Shown piece by piece: positions 59,390 through 64,000 of a stretch of 64,000 bases of DNA. Below the pieces are notes generated by a model. That model made no database searches, was not told the DNA's origin, and worked only from the letters and a program-made list of their open reading frames with translations. Position numbers and translations under genes: made by a program. The first letter of the stretch is position 1, and each line of letters begins with the position of its first letter. The DNA is from JBBQWR01 sp038210495. GTDB lineage: Bacteria > Planctomycetota > Planctomycetia > Pirellulales > DATAWG01. The DNA lies in contig JBBQWR010000019.1 of the NCBI GenBank assembly GCA_038210495.1, positions 32,477 through 96,476 on the forward strand. The letters are read 5' to 3'.

Positions 59390-61981
59390 CTAATCCAAGT
59401 AAACGAATTCATTCAGGTTGAGCGCCAAAAGGCAAAAATATTGCAGCGATTGGTCGGCCGTCGCGTGGTCGTGGGCCTTTAACCGCTCGACGAGCTTCAA
59501 TCCCTTTTCGACCTCGGCGTCAGTCGGCGGACGGCAGGTGACGATGCTTAGCGCCAGCCGGACTTGCTTGGTCAGATCGTCTCCCGCTTCGCGTTTCAAT
59601 CTAGTCGCTAGCACGCCTGCTTGGTCGTTTACGAATTTGCTATTCAGCATCCCCAACGCCTGAGTCGGCTGGGTCGTGCTGAATCGCACCGGCGTGGAGC
59701 GATCCGACTCGGCCAAATCAAAACCTTCGAGAAGCGGCAGCGGCAGCGACCGCTTGGCATGAATGTACACGCTCCGTCGGTTCTGCTCTTCGGGCGACGA
59801 TTTGCCCCAGTTTCGTCCAGGGACCGACTCGCTCGCCAGAACCTCCGCAGGCAGATCAGGATACATCGACGGTCCGAACATCTTGGAATTCAGCGTGCCG
59901 GTCGCGGCCAAGATCGAGTCGCGGATCTCTTCGCCCGTGAGGCGGCGCATATCGAAACGCCAGAGCAGATCGTTTTGCGGATCGGCGCTGGCCGCTTGCG
60001 CATTTCCGCGCGACGACATCCGGTAGGCGCTTGAGGTGACGATCAACCGGTGCAAGGGTTTCAGCCGCCAACCGCCGGCCACCAGTTGCGATGCGAGCCA
60101 GTCCAGCAATTCCGGGTGGGTTGGCTTGTCTCCTTGAGTGCCGAAATTGTTAGGCGTGCGAACGATGCCGCGGCCGAAATGATACTGCCAGATCCGATTG
60201 GCCATTACCCGGGCCGTGAGCGGATTGTCTGCCGACGCGAGCCAATTGGCCAGCGCGAGGCGGCGGCCCGTCGTCTTGGCCTCGGGACCGGGCGGGGCCA
60301 CCACGGCGTCCTGTCCGCCGAGGACTTCCAGAAAACCGGGCGTGACCTTGTCCCCTTTGTTCTGCGGACTTCCGCGGAGCAAGATAAACGTGTCCGGCGC
60401 TTCGCGGCCGTTTTCGGTGACGACCAAGCCTTTGGGCGCCAGCGGATGGGCTTTCAGTTCCTCGAGTTGATGCGTCGAATGTTTGTAATCTTCGTAAGCC
60501 GATTTACCCAACAGATGTTCGCCGTCCTTGGCCATCCGATCGGCAAAATCGGGCGTTCCGACGGCCGGCAGATTTTTCTCGCCCGATTCAACTAGCTTCT
60601 TGAGCAGCAGCTTATCCTTCGCGGCGATCGAACCTTGTAGTCTCTTGAATTCGCGATCGTGCTCGCGACTTTGCCGCTCGATCTCGCTTTGCTCACCGGA
60701 CGCCGAGTCGTCCATCGGATTGACATCCTTGGCCGGCGGAAGCGTAACCTCGTCCGTCGGACCGCCATTGTGATAGTGATTCACATTGTGAAAGAAAGAG
60801 ACCAGCCGGTAATAATCGCGCTGCGGAATCGGATCGATCTTGTGATCGTGGCAGCGAGCGCAGTCGACCGTAAGCCCGAGAAATACTTGCCCCGTCGTCG
60901 CGACGATGTCGTCCAGGCTATCGAAGCGGGCCTGCTCGCGATCGCTCGGCTCGTCGTCCCAGATGCCCAGTCGGTAATAGCCCGTGGCGATTAGCGAATC
61001 GCGATCGGCGTCGGGCAATTCGTCGCCCGCGATTTGTTCGCGGATCAAGCGGTCGTAAGGTTTGTCTCGATTGAAGCTCCGAATCAAGTAGTCGCGGAAC
61101 CGCCACACGTGTGGCTTCGGATCGTCGCGTTCGTAACTGTTGCTCTCGGCGTATCGCACCAGGTCCATCCAGTGACGGGCCCAGTGCTCGCCATAGCGGG
61201 GCGAGGCGAGTAGCCGATCGACGACGGTTTCGTAGGCGCCCGGCGCCGTGTCGGCGACGAATGCCTCGACTTCGCTCGGAAGCGGCGGCAGACCGGTCAG
61301 ATCGTAAGACAATCGGCGGATGAGCTCGCGCTTTTCGGCCGGCGGATTGGGCGTAAGGCCTTTGGATTCGAGCTTGACGAGGACAAACGCATCGATCGCG
61401 TTGGTGACCCAGCCGACTTTCTGCACAGCCGGCGGCGCAAGCTGTTTGACCGGCTGAAAGGCCCAATGAACCCTGTCTTTGTCGGTGATCTTGAGGCCCG
61501 GCTTGCGCGGCGGGGGCGTCGCCGCGGCATCGTCTCCGCCCGGCCAGGCAGCCCCCGACTTGACCCAACTCGTTAGATTCGCGACTTGCTCGGGCGACAA
61601 ATGCCGCTGCGGCTTGGGGGGCATGTCGAGATCGTCTTCATGCTTGATCGCCTTGATGAGCCAGCTTTCGTCCGGCTTCGCGGGCACGACGGCCGGCCCC
61701 CGATCGCCGCCGGCGAGAACGGCCGACCGCGTATCGAGCCGCAGGTTACTTTCCTGCTTTTCTTCGCCGTGGCATTTCTGGCAACTGTCCACCAGCACCG
61801 GCCGGATTTTAGATTCGAAGAACTGTAATTGCTCGGGCGAAGGCGCCGCCACGTCAGCCGCCCGCAGACTGCCGGCAAAACCAACCACCATCACCGCAAT
61901 CAAGCCGATCGGACCGCCTAACCGCGCGCGCTTGCGCGGCGCGCTGCATGTCGATCGAAAATCGGCGGTCGCGATCTTCAT
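59390..61981 (-). CDS. PSD1 / planctomycete cytochrome c protein (DUF1549, DUF1553)
   Basis: 863 residues from ATG 61981; the frame is open to 62044 but the signal peptide (GGPIGLIAVMVVGFAGSLRA) follows the chosen start. The PSCyt1 cytochrome c domain has CQKCH (67-71) and NLRLDTRSAVLAGGDRGPAV. DUF1549 (PSCyt2) follows: AIDAFVLVKLESKGLTPNPPA, RRLSYDLTGLPPLPSEVEAF, RYGEHWARHWMDLVRYAES, with a second CARCHDHK heme-like site. DUF1553 (PSD1) ends it: LANWLASADNPLTARVMANR, HFGRGIVRTPNNFGTQGD, RRSVYIHAKRSLPLPLLEGF. It is extracytoplasmic and probably passes electrons in glycan breakdown. Confidence 0.92.
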   Translation of the reverse strand: MKIATADFRSTCSAPRKRARLGGPIGLIAVMVVGFAGSLRAADVAAPSPEQLQFFESKIRPVLVDSCQKCHGEEKQESNLRLDTRSAVLAGGDRGPAVVPAKPDESWLIKAIKHEDDLDMPPKPQRHLSPEQVANLTSWVKSGAAWPGGDDAAATPPPRKPGLKITDKDRVHWAFQPVKQLAPPAVQKVGWVTNAIDAFVLVKLESKGLTPNPPAEKRELIRRLSYDLTGLPPLPSEVEAFVADTAPGAYETVVDRLLASPRYGEHWARHWMDLVRYAESNSYERDDPKPHVWRFRDYLIRSFNRDKPYDRLIREQIAGDELPDADRDSLIATGYYRLGIWDDEPSDREQARFDSLDDIVATTGQVFLGLTVDCARCHDHKIDPIPQRDYYRLVSFFHNVNHYHNGGPTDEVTLPPAKDVNPMDDSASGEQSEIERQSREHDREFKRLQGSIAAKDKLLLKKLVESGEKNLPAVGTPDFADRMAKDGEHLLGKSAYEDYKHSTHQLEELKAHPLAPKGLVVTENGREAPDTFILLRGSPQNKGDKVTPGFLEVLGGQDAVVAPPGPEAKTTGRRLALANWLASADNPLTARVMANRIWQYHFGRGIVRTPNNFGTQGDKPTHPELLDWLASQLVAGGWRLKPLHRLIVTSSAYRMSSRGNAQAASADPQNDLLWRFDMRRLTGEEIRDSILAATGTLNSKMFGPSMYPDLPAEVLASESVPGRNWGKSSPEEQNRRSVYIHAKRSLPLPLLEGFDLAESDRSTPVRFSTTQPTQALGMLNSKFVNDQAGVLATRLKREAGDDLTKQVRLALSIVTCRPPTDAEVEKGLKLVERLKAHDHATADQSLQYFCLLALNLNEFVYLD

Positions 61982-62239
61982 GATGTCGAACCAGTTCGAG
62001 GCGGGGCGCCGCGTGGGCGGTAGTCGGATGGGGCTTGCCAGCAACGTCTGGACAACGCATCGCTTCTAGGATGTCGCTGAACGCAGGCTCGAGTCCGGCC
62101 GGCAGGCGCCATTAGCTTATCTGAGTTTTTTTCGCTCGTCAACAAAAACTTATTTGGCGAGAAAGAATCGTGGATAACTGCCGGTTGAACGCCGATCGGC
62201 CGCACGACCCGATTGAGATTTTTTGTCGCCATCCTGAGT

Positions 62240-63637
62240 TTATTTTTCAGGGATCAACTCGACGCACGCCAGCCGGTCTTTGCCGCGCAGATAGAGCAGC
62301 CCGTGTGACAAAATCGGCGCCGCCCACGATGGATATGTGATGAGCTTGATGTCGGGCACGTCGATTCTGTCCGGGGCGCCGGTGTCTTTCGTAGTTAGAA
62401 ACGCGGTGGCCACGACATCGTACTTCTCCGGCGTCGCCCGCAGCAGTTGCACCTGCCCGGCCTCGCCCAGCGATATCAGATGGCCGTCGACATACATCAA
62501 CGACACCCGGCCGAGATTGTCTTGCGTCCATTTCACCTTGCCGGTGGCCATCTCGATGCATCGTAGCTCCGCGCTATCGCCATGCCGGCCGCTGGAGCCG
62601 TAGAGATAGCCGTCGACATACACGGGCGTGTTCCAGTGCAGCTTCATGGACTTTTCATCACGCAGCTTCGGCGAATCCTTCCACGCGATGTCGAACCCGC
62701 CCGGTCGCGCCTTGAGTAGCGAACTGCCGATCTCGTAGCTCTCGGAGATGAACACCTTATCGCCAACGACGACCGGCGTGCTCGCGTTGACGCTATAAAG
62801 TTCCTTCGCCCGCCAGGGATAGTGAAAATCCTGCTTGCCGGTCGCCGGGTCGAAGCCGATCAGTCCGCCGCGAGCGAACACGAAGCACCACCGCCGCCCA
62901 TCGATCGTCGCGAGCACGGGACTGGCATAGCCGGCCAATTCGTCGCTGAGCTGATACTTCACCTCGCCCGTCATTTTGTCGAAGGCCACGACGCCGCTGC
63001 CATTGCCCTTGACGACATTGAGTCGATCGGGCGAATCGAGTTGCGTCTCGGGCGGACTACCGCCGACCGGCAAAATCAGTAGCTTATCTTCAATGACCGG
63101 CGTGGCGCCGACGCCAAAGAAGTTTTGAATTACATGAAATTTGTCGGCCGTGTCGAATTTCCAAATCACCTTATGATCCAAGACGCTCAGACAGTGCAAC
63201 ATTCCCTGCGGCCCAAGAATATAGACTCGATCGCCATCGACGACGGGCGATGATCGTGGCCCATTGTCGTAGCCGATCGTGTCGTGATAGTCGGTGGCGT
63301 AGGTAAATTCCCAGATCGGTTTGCCCGTTTCGCTCTCCAAGCAGCGAAGCCGATCGGTGCGGCCGGCGCGATCGAAGGCAAACAGCCGTCCCCGGCTGAT
63401 CACCGGCATGCAATAGCCCTCGCCGAGTTTGAGATGCCAAACGAGCCGCGGCCCGGCCTCCGGCCACTTTGTCAAAATGCCCTTCTCGGTGGACTTGCTA
63501 TCGGCGGTCGGGCCGAGAAATTTCGGCCAATCCACCCCTTGCTTGCGCGTGCCCAAGTCGGACACGTCGGCGGCCCTCACGGCGGCGGTGATCGTAAGGG
63601 CGAGTATACAAATTAGAGAACAAATCGATTTATGCAT
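62240..63637 (-). CDS. PQQ-binding-like beta-propeller protein
   Basis: 465 residues with a signal peptide (SICSLICILALTITAAVRA). The mature part starts VDWPKFLGPTADSKSTEKGI, the usual planctomycete form, and blades follow (LFAFDRAGRTDRLRCLESETGKPIWEFTY, SSPVVDGDRVYILGPQGML, GSGVVAFDKMTGEVKYQLSD, ASTPVVVGDKVFISESYE, LRCIEMATGKVKWTQDN); these are quoted piecewise. No quinoprotein-dehydrogenase catalytic residues are evident. It lies 258 bases upstream of the PSD1 gene on the same strand. Confidence 0.85.
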   Translation of the reverse strand: MHKSICSLICILALTITAAVRAADVSDLGTRKQGVDWPKFLGPTADSKSTEKGILTKWPEAGPRLVWHLKLGEGYCMPVISRGRLFAFDRAGRTDRLRCLESETGKPIWEFTYATDYHDTIGYDNGPRSSPVVDGDRVYILGPQGMLHCLSVLDHKVIWKFDTADKFHVIQNFFGVGATPVIEDKLLILPVGGSPPETQLDSPDRLNVVKGNGSGVVAFDKMTGEVKYQLSDELAGYASPVLATIDGRRWCFVFARGGLIGFDPATGKQDFHYPWRAKELYSVNASTPVVVGDKVFISESYEIGSSLLKARPGGFDIAWKDSPKLRDEKSMKLHWNTPVYVDGYLYGSSGRHGDSAELRCIEMATGKVKWTQDNLGRVSLMYVDGHLISLGEAGQVQLLRATPEKYDVVATAFLTTKDTGAPDRIDVPDIKLITYPSWAAPILSHGLLYLRGKDRLACVELIPEK

Positions 63638-64000
63638 GACGTGCTTTCAACTTTGCGCGAGATAGTCAAATCTGTATTGAATCCAATGTCAGTTTTCAAA
63701 CCGGGAATGCAAAGCCGCGGTAGCGGCGTGATGTGAGTAGCCGTCCCTGAAAGAGTCTGGGTTGTCAACAGGTTGGGCGCGGATTTTAAGCGAGGCGGGT
63801 TTTGTTTCCGTTTTTTCGCGAAGCGGCGATCGCAATGCCGGTGGTCGTGTTGGAACTGGTTGGAGGTCGATGATATTCGTTGTCGTTTAGGACTAAGCGG
63901 CGCGATGGTCTGACAGGCGATCTTGGCATTCGGGTTCGCTGGCCGGCGTTCTTTTCTCCGGGGGCATCCCGGACCGACGGCTCCCCAACACATCCCTTCG
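63638..64000. other. Intergenic right edge
   Basis: Upstream region of the PQQ-propeller gene; no gene seen up to the window end. It holds one copy of the 17-base palindromic repeat (63713-63729). A minus-strand frame of 126 codons here has no coding character (mixed basic, no conserved motif). Confidence 0.45.
63713..63729. repeat. 17-base palindromic repeat, copy 3
   Basis: AGCCGCGGTAGCGGCGT, the same element as at 31343 and 31454, more than 32 kb away, with only the central base changed. Confidence 0.7.

Noticed and set aside
63613..63993. 126-codon minus-strand frame at the right edge
   Set aside because: It overlaps the start of the propeller gene, contains a palindromic repeat and has random composition.

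Overview
The window looks like a piece of a planctomycete chromosome (Planctomycetota, probably Pirellulales or a close relative). It carries protein types that are abundant in that phylum and rare elsewhere: a PSD1/DUF1549/DUF1553 cytochrome c protein beside a Tat-exported DUF1501 protein (57.8-62.0 kb), giant PVC-type heme-binding fusions (21.1-29.4 kb), DUF6666, a TatC with a very long first periplasmic loop, DUF5722, DUF6263, a ThuA protein and a PEP-CTERM autotransporter-repeat protein. It is GC-rich, with many short palindromic intergenic repeats. No plasmid or phage structural genes are visible. Assignments come from reading motifs; no database search was run.

Layout. 0-3 kb: 3' part of a large repeat-rich surface protein. 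3.25-3.6 kb: tRNA-Arg(UCU) followed by a degraded integrase start, the scar of an integration event. 3.7-5.8 kb: ABC exporter. 6.2-13.1 kb: a plus-strand island of four genes: a helical-repeat protein resembling effector-locus proteins, a protein with a C-terminal arginine-type ADP-ribosyltransferase (ART) domain, an ADP-ribosylglycohydrolase (ARH) homologue overlapping it by one base, and a DUF4910/M28-like aminopeptidase fused to an AAC(3)-type acetyltransferase. 13.1-20.9 kb: a minus-strand sugar operon (nucleotidyltransferase, GHMP sugar kinase, solute-binding protein, two permeases, DUF5107 protein). 21.1-31.2 kb: two giant secreted redox/carbohydrate fusion proteins and a divergent DUF5722 protein. 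31.2-38 kb: repeats, IS110 and ISKra4 remnants, a PQQ-type propeller, DUF1579, murJ and infC. 38.3-46 kb: ClC channel, tandem PPIase, transposase remnant, DUF6666 outer-membrane-type protein, LysR regulator. 46.2-56.3 kb: secreted and housekeeping genes (ThuA, LigD phosphoesterase-like domain, serine hydrolase, nadK, DUF6263, THUMP-like methyltransferase, tatC). 56.7-63.6 kb: the phylum-typical minus-strand group propeller / DUF1501 / PSD1 cytochrome / PQQ propeller.

The main candidate for an undescribed system is 6.2-13.1 kb. The ART keeps the R / STG / ExE catalytic signature, while its translationally coupled ARH partner has lost the metal-binding aspartates of both diagnostic motifs (TDD reads TAD; GGDADT reads GGAANS) and carries an N-terminal extension of about 75 residues. 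The simplest reading is an ART effector or toxin with an immunity protein that blocks it by binding rather than by hydrolysis, related in principle to Tre1/Tri1. Delivery route and target are not visible here.
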